Shown: in pieces, positions 1-8,228 of the stretch
Layout of the letters: each line of letters starts with the position of its first letter
Position numbering within the stretch: the stretch's first letter is position 1
DNA from: Bacteroidales bacterium
GTDB lineage: Bacteria > Bacteroidota > Bacteroidia > Bacteroidales > Lentimicrobiaceae
DNA length: 64,000 nt
NCBI GenBank assembly: GCA_024636955.1
Contig: JAGXGB010000011.1
Span: 1-64,000, forward strand
Reading direction: 5' to 3'
Position numbers and translations under genes: made by a program
Notes under the pieces: model-generated
Told to the model about the DNA's origin: nothing
Databases searched by the model: none
Seen by the model: only the letters and a program-made list of their open reading frames with translations

Positions 1-912
1 GAAAACAGCCTAACTGATTTATGGTCTCAGATGAACTTTGTCAACCCTGGCTTAATGGGCACTGCATCTGAATTCAATACTTATTATTCTGTTCCACTTG
101 CAAAAGATCCCGAAGGAGTTCAGGCGTCGCACTTATTGGGGATGATAGAGCCCTTTATACTTCGCAGGACTAAAGAATCAGTTGCCCCTGAGCTTCCTGC
201 ATTAACTGAAACTATCACATACTGCGCAATGAGTGAGGAGCAATCAACACTTTATGAATCGGAGAAATCCAAAGTTAGGAACCTGGTATTTGAGCAGCTT
301 GAAAAAGGAAATATTGCATCATCACCTGTAATGTTGCTAAAAGCGTTAATGCAGCTTCGTCAAATTGCTAACCACCCAAAGATGATTGACAGCGAAAGTG
401 AAGTAGAGAGTGGCAAGTTTGAGGAGGTTAAAGATAAGCTTGATACAATTATTGCAGAGAACCATATGGTTCTGATATTTTCATCATTTGTTAAGCACCT
501 CAAGCTGTTTGAAGAGTATTGCATCAACAAAGATTACAAATACTCACTTCTTACCGGTTCCACTCAAAACAGGGCAAAGGTGATTTCAGAGTTCAAAAAC
601 AATGATGATACGAAGATATTCCTGATCTCGCTCAAGGCAGGAGGTGTAGGATTAAACCTTACCGAAGCAGATTATGTGTTTATTCTTGATCCATGGTGGA
701 ACCCTGCTGCTGAATTACAGGCTGTTAACAGATCTCATAGGATTGGGCAGGATAACAATGTATTCGTTTATAGATTTATAACAAAGGACACTATAGAAGA
801 AAAAATCCTCACACTTCAATTGAGAAAAAAAGCCCTGGCTGATGCATTCATCAAACCACGTCAGGCAATATCAGGTATGTCGAGAGAGGAAATATTGCAG
901 TTGTTTGACTAA
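1..912 (+). CDS. SNF2-family DNA-dependent ATPase/helicase, C-terminal part (truncated by window edge)
   Basis: The reading frame is open from base 1 (ENSLTDLWSQ precedes the ORF-track methionine), so the gene starts outside the window and only the second RecA-like lobe is visible. The stretch ending LILRRTKE-like (FILRRTKES), the motif V region (SLKAGGVGLNLTEADYVF) and motif VI (QAVNRSHRIGQDNNVFVYR) are diagnostic of Swi2/Snf2 ATPases, here of the bacterial RapA/HepA-like type with SWIM or DEAD-box N-terminal regions. These proteins translocate on double-stranded DNA and remodel protein-DNA or RNA polymerase complexes. The C-terminus (SREEILQLFD) is typical and complete. The family is sure; the exact subfamily cannot be decided without the N-terminus. 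Confidence 0.93.
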   Translation, partial: ENSLTDLWSQMNFVNPGLMGTASEFNTYYSVPLAKDPEGVQASHLLGMIEPFILRRTKESVAPELPALTETITYCAMSEEQSTLYESEKSKVRNLVFEQLEKGNIASSPVMLLKALMQLRQIANHPKMIDSESEVESGKFEEVKDKLDTIIAENHMVLIFSSFVKHLKLFEEYCINKDYKYSLLTGSTQNRAKVISEFKNNDDTKIFLISLKAGGVGLNLTEADYVFILDPWWNPAAELQAVNRSHRIGQDNNVFVYRFITKDTIEEKILTLQLRKKALADAFIKPRQAISGMSREEILQLFD

Positions 913-1130
913 TTAAAGGTTCCCTGTAAAGCAATTATTATTGGATTGCAATCACTCTGCTCATCGACATGGTACTTAGTATTAGGAATTGGGTATTGAC
1001 TGTTATGAAAGGCAAGAAGACCAAGTTAATGGTTATTACCAGCGGCGCTATTACCTATTGTATGACTTCTGCTAAAGGCTCTAACGGCTTGCGTGGAATT
1101 AATAAAGTACAGTCTCAGAATTATTCAAAT
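913..1130. other. Intergenic region without convincing gene
   Basis: About 220 bases between the helicase stop and a terminator hairpin. The track ORF at 969-1169 runs through the terminator into the tRNA and has no recognisable features, so I do not call it. No promoter or repeat stands out. Confidence 0.5.
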
Positions 1131-1161
1131 AAAAAAGCCGGTAAAAATTACCGGCTTTTTT
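1131..1161. terminator. Bidirectional intrinsic terminator
   Basis: A GCCGGTAA / TTACCGGC stem with a 3-base loop is flanked by six A on the left and seven T on the right. On the minus strand it begins immediately after the CCA end of tRNA-His, so it terminates the tRNA transcript; on the plus strand it could stop read-through from the helicase gene. Confidence 0.85.
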
Positions 1162-1239
1162 TGGGGTGAATAATGGGACTCGAACCCACGACCCTCAGAA
1201 CCACAATCTGATGCTCTAACCGACTGAGCTATACTCACC
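1162..1239 (-). tRNA. tRNA-His (anticodon GTG)
   Basis: Read on the minus strand the sequence folds as a cloverleaf: GTGAGTA pairs with TATTCAC in the acceptor stem, TAGCTCAGTCGG forms the D arm, the anticodon loop is TTGTGGT with anticodon GTG, and GGGTTCGAGTCCC forms the T arm. The extra 5' G at 1239 (G-1) faces the discriminator C73, the identity pair of tRNA-His. A CCA end appears to be encoded at 1164-1162, directly before the terminator. Confidence 0.95.
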
Positions 1240-1402
1240 ATTTGAAGGCGCAAAAATAATACATTTGTTTCACATAGAAAAACCTTTAGAACAACTTTTT
1301 TAAATTAAAGACCGCTATGTTTTTATTAGCTTTGCATGAAATGATAACAATCAGATGCAGCTATGGTTATGTAGCTGACTATCAATAAAATAATATACTT
1401 TT

Positions 1403-2623
1403 TTGTTAAAGATAAGTCGAATTCCAAAAGGGTCACTAACTTCTAAAGCACTTGCTGCACTATTAAGGAATAAAGCAGCTGTAATAAGCTTATGGGCTAT
1501 TGTAATAGCCTCATTCATTGCTGTAGCCGGCTATCTGATAACCCCTGACAGCACCCCTTATGCAAATGAGCAGCATCTTGAGATAGCAGCGCGAAAACCC
1601 GGCTTCAGTACATTAATGCTCAAGATCAGGAAGAATGAAGCCCATGTAAGCCAATCATGGCTGAAAACGCTAATGCATGGAAGAAAATCTGATTACACGT
1701 ATCTCCCTATTTCAGGGCACCAATTTAATGGCAACCGGATAATTGTGAATATTCCGGATGAATCTGATGTTCCTGAAAACATAAGCTACACATACTTAAT
1801 GGCAGATGTTTTATATCCCCTTCCTGATACGAACATTGTAAGCAGTGGGTTGCAGGAATTTATTGACATTGATGGGAAGGTTATTGATCAAAACCAGCAG
1901 TTAATGCAAGAGACTGTTGAAGATGATCACATAATTAAACGCTATTATATTTTGGGTACAGATAGATTTGGGAGAGATGTACTTAGCCAACTAATGATTG
2001 GAACCAGGGTCAGTTTATCTGTTGGCTTCATATCTGTGTTAATCTCACTTATTTTAGGAATTTTATTAGGATCATTGGCAGGCTTTTTCAGGGGCTGGGT
2101 TGATGATCTTATTATCTGGTTTATTAATGTTATCTGGTCAATTCCCACACTCCTGCTGGTAATTGCTATCACTTTTGCATTAGGCAAGGGATTTTGGCAA
2201 GTGTTTATTGCAGTTGGGCTTACTATGTGGGTTGAAGTTGCAAGGGTTGTGCGAGGTCAGATCATAAGCTTACGGGAGAAAGAGTTTGTAGAAGCGGCCA
2301 GAGCATTGGGATATAGAAACTTCAGGATAATTGCCAAACACATACTCCCAAATACTATGGGACCGGTAATAGTAATATCTGCAGCCAATTTTGCATCTGC
2401 AATACTGATTGAGGCGGGTTTAAGTTTCCTGGGGATTGGTGTGCAGCCTCCTATGCCATCATGGGGAACAATGGTTAAAGAAAACTATGCTTATATTATT
2501 CTTGATAATCCCTGGCTGGCATTAACACCGGGCATTGCAATTATGCTCCTGGTTTTGGCATTCATGCTAATAGGTAATGGTTTACGGGATGCCCTTGATG
2601 TTAAAGCAAATGCGATTTTCTAA
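1403..2623 (+). CDS. ABC transporter permease, DppC/OppC family (peptide/nickel type)
   Basis: An inner-membrane permease subunit of a dipeptide/oligopeptide-type importer. Residues about 22-46 form the first membrane segment. A soluble, presumably periplasmic stretch of about 140 residues follows, then a five-helix BPD_transp_1 domain from about residue 190. The EAA loop that docks the ATPase is clear (EFVEAARALGYRNFRIIAKHILPN), and so is the family signature AGLSFLGIGVQPPMPSWG. The start chosen by the track is TTG at 1403; no ATG lies upstream in frame. No partner permease, ATPase or binding protein is adjacent, so it is an orphan here; in this phylum the parts are often scattered. The soluble insertion is longer than in classical OppC (about 300 residues in total). 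Confidence 0.9.
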   Translation: MLKISRIPKGSLTSKALAALLRNKAAVISLWAIVIASFIAVAGYLITPDSTPYANEQHLEIAARKPGFSTLMLKIRKNEAHVSQSWLKTLMHGRKSDYTYLPISGHQFNGNRIIVNIPDESDVPENISYTYLMADVLYPLPDTNIVSSGLQEFIDIDGKVIDQNQQLMQETVEDDHIIKRYYILGTDRFGRDVLSQLMIGTRVSLSVGFISVLISLILGILLGSLAGFFRGWVDDLIIWFINVIWSIPTLLLVIAITFALGKGFWQVFIAVGLTMWVEVARVVRGQIISLREKEFVEAARALGYRNFRIIAKHILPNTMGPVIVISAANFASAILIEAGLSFLGIGVQPPMPSWGTMVKENYAYIILDNPWLALTPGIAIMLLVLAFMLIGNGLRDALDVKANAIF

Positions 2624-2739
2624 TTTGTCAATTAAATTCAGGCAAATACCTGGATTGTGCACAAGCTATGCAACACCACGAGGATTTCGTAATTCCAATG
2701 TATACCTGAACTAATTAATTAGTAACCAGTATATAAAAT

Positions 2740-4392
2740 TTATCGGATTTTTAAGAATTCCATACTGCGCTTCATCCTACGGAACTCAAGATTATTACAG
2801 TCTGTCCTTTTATTTCTACCAAAACAATTGCCTTTAATTAGAGGAAATTTGATCATAAAATATAAGTCCATACCCGTAAAATGATTCAGCCCAAAGAACC
2901 CACCCAGTTTATCAGTTCCAATTATAAACTTTGAAAAGCGGGCGCTCAATCCAATACGTGGATATCTGAATTCATATAGGGTAAAGGGTATTGCCAATTC
3001 AAAATTATCCCTCTCAATGCGAGGTGTTAGTGATAATTGAGCTGGTCGGGCAATTGTATATTCATTTAGAAGCAGTGGATAAACGAGAGTTGAATTTAGA
3101 TAAACACCTTGTTGTATACGAAGATCAAATTGAGCGCTTACTGCAGAAGGAAGGAATATTTTAAACGGTTCCTCATTAACTAAAGCTGTTGAGTCACTAC
3201 CAAAAGTATTGCTAACTGCACCAAAAAGCACATTTACTGTCTCAATGTCTTGATTTGTGAAATCATTCCATTGACCCCGTGCATCAATTAACTCAATTTG
3301 CTTGGTGTTTTTTTTGAAATTCACAAAGCCTATATCAATAAGTGAAAGGCCAATGCTATAATGATAATCTTCAAACGGTTGCTCGCATGCAGCAAAATGC
3401 TTGTTTGTATGCCCTTGCATCTTATATTGATAAGTAATACCTATGTCAGCACCTATTCCAGTTCCTTTAATTAGTTCATTAGGGAAAGTCACGTCATTGT
3501 TTGCATAATTAACAGGTAATGACATGCCGGCTTTCCCATTGGCGTTGTATACAACAATAGTATCACCGTTTGGTAACATGTAGTCAACATTATCAACTGA
3601 CCAGTAACCGCCTCCAAAGCCCAACAAGCCCTTAACGGTTATGCCGGCAGTAATATGATCACGATTCCTTTTATGGATAACCTGAGCGTAACTTAAGGCT
3701 ATCTCCCCAAAAGAAATACCAGATGCCCTGAAACTCTTATTATCAATAAACCTTATGCGGTGCAACGGGTAATAATCAAACCCCTCAGCACCAAATTTAG
3801 CAATTTCATATGGTATATCTTTCCCTGATACAATATTTCGCAAGGATGTAGCGAATCCAAAGGCTCTATTATTTTTCGAATACATCATAGAAGGACCATA
3901 TACCTTTACTTGTGTAAACGCATTTTTAAGTTCTTCATTAAAAAAATCATAGTATACCCTATTTTCAACTCTGGTTTGACTCACCCTAACCTCATGTTCA
4001 GGAAACTCTGGATTCAAGGAGAGAAAGCGGGTGAACTTATACTCGTCATTTGCCAAAAAAATGTAATTATTGTCCACATTAATATGAACACCAATAATGT
4101 TCAGGTCGAAATAGAGTCTGGAATTAACCAGTGAGGTTGGATTCATCTGAGCGCCAGTAATTCCCGAATAGTTACTATGAACATAACCATTCATTTCCTG
4201 AGCTGTGATAGGCTTTAAAGCGATTGTAATTAACAGAAATAGAAACAGAATCTTCTTTGACACAAGCAATAATAGTTTAAACAGGTATGAGGAAATTACC
4301 CTATTTCGGTATTTAAACATCATGGTAAAGGTAAATGTTTTTCTCAAAAACAACCATAATAGAGCTGAAAAAGTGACTATTTGAAATGACAA
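2740..4392 (-). CDS. DUF5723-type outer-membrane protein (function unknown)
   Basis: A secreted, probably beta-barrel protein of the Bacteroidota-specific DUF5723 kind. The beginning of the mature part (YSGITGAQMNPTSLVNSRLYFDLNIIG) and the alternation of short amphipathic strands match that family; no enzymatic motif is visible. The track ORF starts about 40 residues too early. The ATG at 4320 or, more convincingly, the GTG at 4263 (giving MSKKILFLFLLITIALKP..AQ) yields a normal signal peptide cleaved before EMNG. The gene stands alone and converges on the ABC permease. The C-terminus has several Cys and basic residues and no T9SS sorting domain. The role is not known. Confidence 0.75.
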   Translation of the reverse strand: MSFQIVTFSALLWLFLRKTFTFTMMFKYRNRVISSYLFKLLLLVSKKILFLFLLITIALKPITAQEMNGYVHSNYSGITGAQMNPTSLVNSRLYFDLNIIGVHINVDNNYIFLANDEYKFTRFLSLNPEFPEHEVRVSQTRVENRVYYDFFNEELKNAFTQVKVYGPSMMYSKNNRAFGFATSLRNIVSGKDIPYEIAKFGAEGFDYYPLHRIRFIDNKSFRASGISFGEIALSYAQVIHKRNRDHITAGITVKGLLGFGGGYWSVDNVDYMLPNGDTIVVYNANGKAGMSLPVNYANNDVTFPNELIKGTGIGADIGITYQYKMQGHTNKHFAACEQPFEDYHYSIGLSLIDIGFVNFKKNTKQIELIDARGQWNDFTNQDIETVNVLFGAVSNTFGSDSTALVNEEPFKIFLPSAVSAQFDLRIQQGVYLNSTLVYPLLLNEYTIARPAQLSLTPRIERDNFELAIPFTLYEFRYPRIGLSARFSKFIIGTDKLGGFFGLNHFTGMDLYFMIKFPLIKGNCFGRNKRTDCNNLEFRRMKRSMEFLKIR

Positions 4393-4617
4393 TTTATTAA
4401 AGCAATGCCAATCAATTAGTTAGCAGCTTACTGAATTGAAAATCATCACTTCTATTTCCATTAATTCGCATTGGTTACTACATCACAAATAACTTCTATC
4501 CCAACCATTTATTGTATAATTGAAATTCAAAAGCCATCTCCACATCCTTTGGGTGAAATACCAATACTTTTTATTATCATTGCAAAGTATTTTTGATTTA
4601 ACATAACTACTATAATA

Positions 4618-5421
4618 ATGAATAGTAAAAATGTCATCTTTTGGATCGTAGCGATCATAATAACCCTTTCTATGGTGGTTTACCAGCGCATGACAGGGCC
4701 CACTCAACCAATTACAGGCAAGGTAATACTTGGTGGTGAAACATTCAAATATAAGCTATTACGCACCTATGGCGGACCTGATGATGCAGAAATTGCAATA
4801 GATGATCCAAACGGCAAATTGAATGGCACTTTTACTTATAGAAGATATAAAAGCCATGATAGTATCAGGCAAGTTAGTATGCGCCATCAAGGTGGGAAGC
4901 TAATAGCATCAATTCCTCATCAACCACCTGCAGGTAAAGTAGAGTATGCAATTAGTTTAAGTGATGGTGTTAGCGAAATGCAACTTTCCGAGGAACCTGT
5001 TATCATCAGGTTTAAAGGAGATGTACCATGGTTTGTTTTAATTCCTCACATCATTTTGATGTTCATGGCTATGTTGTTTTCAACCCGTACAGGTATTGAG
5101 GCTATTGCCAAACGAGAGAACACATTAAAATACAGTATCTGGACTACTCTCCTCTTGATATCAGGAGGTTTGGTGCTTGGACCAATTGTTCAGAAATATG
5201 CATTTGGTGCTTACTGGACAGGGTGGCCATTCGGTCATGATCTCACTGATAACAAAACAGCCGTAGCATTTATCTTCTGGGCTATTGCAGTTTATAAGCT
5301 TATAAGGAATCGCGAAAAGAGAGGTTGGGCATTAGTGGCAGCATTGGTAACTACGCTTGTTTATTTGATTCCACACAGTGTTTTAGGTTCAGAAATAGAC
5401 CATACAGCTCTACCAAAATGA
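4618..5421 (+). CDS. Conserved integral membrane protein of unknown function
   Basis: A 267-residue protein with an N-terminal membrane anchor (residues 6-22), a soluble beta-rich domain (about 30-130, with GKVILGGETFKYKLLRTYGGP) and four C-terminal hydrophobic helices (about 138-157, 170-190, 215-230, 238-257). The soluble part looks extracytoplasmic and immunoglobulin-like, but I do not recognise a named family. Its stop codon overlaps the start of the rhomboid protease gene as ATGA, so the two are translationally coupled and probably work together, for example as substrate and protease or as subunits of one complex; that is inference from gene order only. Confidence 0.8.
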   Translation: MNSKNVIFWIVAIIITLSMVVYQRMTGPTQPITGKVILGGETFKYKLLRTYGGPDDAEIAIDDPNGKLNGTFTYRRYKSHDSIRQVSMRHQGGKLIASIPHQPPAGKVEYAISLSDGVSEMQLSEEPVIIRFKGDVPWFVLIPHIILMFMAMLFSTRTGIEAIAKRENTLKYSIWTTLLLISGGLVLGPIVQKYAFGAYWTGWPFGHDLTDNKTAVAFIFWAIAVYKLIRNREKRGWALVAALVTTLVYLIPHSVLGSEIDHTALPK

Positions 5422-6035
5422 TAACATTAGGTATTATTATAGTTACTGCCATCATTTCAGTTCTGGCATTCAACAACCGTGTACTATTTGACAAATTATT
5501 GTTTGATCCATACAGGATAAACCACCTGCGTCAATTCCATAGATTTTTTAGTCATGCCCTGGTGCATGCTGACTGGGCGCATTTGGCAATTAATATGTTT
5601 GTATTGTATTCATTTGGCAGTATGGTTGAGGAAGCGTTCGCAATACTTTTTGGAGTTGGGAAAGGCATTTACTTCTATATACTCCTATATGCAGGAGGAG
5701 TTTTCTTGTCGGCCACACCATCATACGGAAAAAATAAAGATAATGCCTGGTACACAGCAGTAGGAGCTTCAGGTGCAGTTTCAGCTGTTCTGTTTTCAAG
5801 TATTCTTATCAGTCCCCTTTCCGGAATAGGATTTCTACTTTTACCCTTCAGTATTCCTGCATTCATCTTCGGATTACTTTATCTTATCTTTTCAGCCTAT
5901 ATGGCAAAAAAAGGTCAGGATAATATAGGGCATGATGCACATTTTTGGGGAGCACTTTATGGACTCGCATTTACAATAATAGCAAAACCGGCTTTGCTGG
6001 CCGGTTTTATTAATCAAATTAGCACCTTTATGTAA
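5418..6035 (+). CDS. Rhomboid-family intramembrane serine protease
   Basis: A six-helix membrane protease that cleaves transmembrane substrates within the bilayer. Hallmarks are HADWAHLAINM in the second helix region, the nucleophile motif GASGAVSA (Ser at about residue 119) and the catalytic histidine in the last helix (DAHFWGALYG). The ORF-track start at 5325 adds 31 residues that lie inside the previous gene in another frame; the ATG at 5418 overlapping the upstream stop (ATGA) is the natural start and places the first helix at the N-terminus. The 3' end contains a terminator hairpin within the coding sequence and stops only 7 bases before the convergent algH-like gene. Confidence 0.92.
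   Translation: MITLGIIIVTAIISVLAFNNRVLFDKLLFDPYRINHLRQFHRFFSHALVHADWAHLAINMFVLYSFGSMVEEAFAILFGVGKGIYFYILLYAGGVFLSATPSYGKNKDNAWYTAVGASGAVSAVLFSSILISPLSGIGFLLLPFSIPAFIFGLLYLIFSAYMAKKGQDNIGHDAHFWGALYGLAFTIIAKPALLAGFINQISTFM
5984..6008. terminator. Bidirectional terminator embedded in rhomboid coding sequence
   Basis: AAAACCGGC / GCCGGTTTT form a perfect 9-bp stem with a 7-base loop, U-rich on both strands. It lies inside the last 17 codons of the rhomboid gene and about 35 bases beyond the stop codon of the convergent YqgE gene, so it can serve both transcripts although the genes are separated by only 7 bases. Confidence 0.65.
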
Positions 6036-6042
6036 ATTCTTA

Positions 6043-6606
6043 TTAGTTATACGAAGGATCAGGAGGATAAACAACCCAGAATTTATATTCTTTACCTAAC
6101 TTTTTAAGCGTTACTGACCAAAGATCAGATGGGTTACTTCTGAACACCTGGTTGGGATTTGTTAATGATACCACCCATGATTTTTCTTCCAGTTCTTTAT
6201 TTAACTGGTTAGCCACCCATCCTGAATATCCTATAAAGAAGCGGATTTCAGTTTTATTTAACTTACCGCTTTTAATCAATCTCTTAACTGTGTCAATATT
6301 TCCTCCCCAATATAAACCATCGAGTATGGCAATACCTTCATCAATCAGGTCAGGGCGTGTATGTATAAAAAACAAACTGTCAGTTTTAACAGGACCCCCT
6401 AAAAAAACTGGGGCATCAAAATCGTCAAACTCCGAAGCTATGTCCTTAAGTTTTACTTCAACCGGTTTATTGATGATTATTCCAAAAGATCCCTCATCAC
6501 TATGTTCAGCCAACAATACAACTGATTTTTTAAAGTAAAAATCTTGCATGAATGGTACTGATATTAGTATACGTCCGGTATTTGGTTTTATTTTTGATGA
6601 TTCCAT
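6043..6606 (-). CDS. YqgE/AlgH family protein
   Basis: A soluble cytoplasmic protein of 187 residues, the usual length for the family. The N-terminal GRILISVPFM, the block SVVLLAEHSDEGSFGIIINKP, the FLGGPV motif and IRFFIGYSGWVANQL are the family's signature segments. The molecular role of YqgE/AlgH is unknown; the link to alginate regulation in Pseudomonas is indirect. It is transcribed alone, converging on the rhomboid gene. Confidence 0.93.
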   Translation of the reverse strand: MESSKIKPNTGRILISVPFMQDFYFKKSVVLLAEHSDEGSFGIIINKPVEVKLKDIASEFDDFDAPVFLGGPVKTDSLFFIHTRPDLIDEGIAILDGLYWGGNIDTVKRLIKSGKLNKTEIRFFIGYSGWVANQLNKELEEKSWVVSLTNPNQVFRSNPSDLWSVTLKKLGKEYKFWVVYPPDPSYN

Positions 6607-6718
6607 AACTACTTGAATAAATGCCCTAAGGCAGTGAATTGGATTACTTCATTTGCTTATTTCAATGAACAACCAAATACTATAGTGTTGAGTGTGATCA
6701 TTTACGTATCAAATTCAC

Positions 6719-6726
6719 TAATTTTG
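6719..6726 (+). promoter_or_regulatory. -7 promoter element for murL-murD
   Basis: TAATTTTG matches the Bacteroidota -7 consensus TAnnTTTG and lies 44 bases upstream of the murL-like start codon. No clear -33 box is seen. Confidence 0.55.
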
Positions 6727-6770
6727 CGCTATAGTGTAAACTATAAAGAACAAATTTTATACCACACTTT

Positions 6771-8207
6771 ATGTTAAGAGGTGATAATAAGAAAAGCTAC
6801 TATAAATATAGAAAAGACTATCCGGTTTTTGTTTACAATAGCTTTCATTATTCTTTTTCGGGCACTAAAATAAGCTTTGGATTCGAATTCATAATTGAAC
6901 CGAATATTATTTTAAGGCCAATTTCCTCAATTGCGGTATCACATATTCCCCAAAACAGGGAAATTGTCCTCCCCTTGATTGAAAATTTAGTATTTCAGAT
7001 AGGGATGATTGAACTTGTTAGTTATTGGAAAGCTACTTGCTCTCCAATAATTTTGGTTAAGGCAGGTGCCCTTTCTAAAGAGCAGACTGAATGGTGGAAA
7101 AGTCTATATTATAAAGGGCTTGGTGAGTTTTTCTATCTGAATTCGTTAGATGTTAATTATTCTGACTTTGTAAATATAGAATCAGAAGGTAAACAGTTTC
7201 ATCCGGATACTTCTATGGAATTCCTTGATGAGTACATTGTCCCTGTTGGGGGAGGAAAAGATTCAGCTGTTACACTTGAATTATTGAAGAGGAGTGGAAA
7301 GAATATTCACCCACTTATTATGAACCCTCGTGGTGCAACATTAAATACAGTTACAGCAGGAGGGTTGCAAACTGATGATGTTATTATTATTGAACGAACT
7401 ATTGACCCTGAATTATTGAAATTGAATGAAAGGGGTTTCCTTAACGGTCATACACCATTCTCGGCAATGCTGGCATTTTATACTCTGCTCGCATCGGCTC
7501 TCACCGGATTCAAGCAAATAGCGCTTTCAAATGAATCCAGTGCAAACGAAGCAACAATCCCCGGAACTGACATAAACCATCAGTATTCAAAATCAGTTGA
7601 GTTTGAAAGAAACTTCAGGCAATATACCGCGGAGTATATAAATAGGAATTTCAATTATTTTAGCTTCCTAAGACCCTTTAATGAATTGCAGATAGTTTCT
7701 GTGTTTGCAGGGCTTGAACAGTATCATCAAGTATTCAAAAGCTGCAATGTTGGAAGCAAAACTGATTCATGGTGTGGAAGTTGCCCCAAGTGCCTGTTCA
7801 CACATATTATGATGTCGGCATTTAAAGGTATTAATTATGCCAATAGCATTATCGGGAAGCCGATGCTTAACAATCAGGAAAACACAAAATACTTTGATGA
7901 ATTGACAGGGTTTTCAGCTATCAAACCATTCGAATGTGTTGGTACTTTACTCGATGTGCAAACAGCAATGCTTATGATTGTTAAGAATGAGAACAGTATG
8001 GCTCCAGAAACATCAGATTCCCGTCCATTTCTCGTACAAAGATTTATGCAAAAGTATAAACCAGGTTTCCAGATTCATGAGGATGGCGACCATATAAATA
8101 AAATAAACCTTCATTCATCTGACAAATCAGAACATTTTCTTGATGATGAACAGTTAAGTATTCTATTGGAAGGATTTAACACAAACAACCACGACCACTT
8201 AAATTAA
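6771..8207 (+). CDS. murL: MurL-like UDP-N-acetylmuramoyl-L-alanyl-L-glutamate epimerase (probable)
   Basis: A 478-residue protein with an adenine-nucleotide alpha-hydrolase (PP-loop) core. The ATP loop is PVGGGKDSAVTLEL at about residues 157-170, and a cysteine motif WCGSCPKCLF lies at about 334-343. This architecture fits MurL, described in Xanthomonas, which uses ATP to epimerise the terminal L-Glu of UDP-MurNAc-L-Ala-L-Glu to D-Glu. The assignment is strengthened by the next gene, 21 bases downstream in the same direction, which is a MurD ligase; in Xanthomonas murL also sits beside murD2. An alternative reading is another PP-loop ATP pyrophosphatase whose substrate happens to be unknown. 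No glutamate racemase (murI) is in this window, but it could be elsewhere. Confidence 0.72.
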   Translation: MLRGDNKKSYYKYRKDYPVFVYNSFHYSFSGTKISFGFEFIIEPNIILRPISSIAVSHIPQNREIVLPLIENLVFQIGMIELVSYWKATCSPIILVKAGALSKEQTEWWKSLYYKGLGEFFYLNSLDVNYSDFVNIESEGKQFHPDTSMEFLDEYIVPVGGGKDSAVTLELLKRSGKNIHPLIMNPRGATLNTVTAGGLQTDDVIIIERTIDPELLKLNERGFLNGHTPFSAMLAFYTLLASALTGFKQIALSNESSANEATIPGTDINHQYSKSVEFERNFRQYTAEYINRNFNYFSFLRPFNELQIVSVFAGLEQYHQVFKSCNVGSKTDSWCGSCPKCLFTHIMMSAFKGINYANSIIGKPMLNNQENTKYFDELTGFSAIKPFECVGTLLDVQTAMLMIVKNENSMAPETSDSRPFLVQRFMQKYKPGFQIHEDGDHINKINLHSSDKSEHFLDDEQLSILLEGFNTNNHDHLN

Positions 8208-8228
8208 ATTGCATATCAATAAAGGAGT

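Noticed and set aside
969-1169. 66-codon ORF after the helicase gene
   Set aside because: It runs through the terminator hairpin into the tRNA-His gene on the other strand and shows no domain or secretion feature.
4483-4707. 74-codon minus-strand ORF upstream of the 4618 gene
   Set aside because: It overlaps the start of the clear plus-strand membrane-protein gene and has no coding character of its own.
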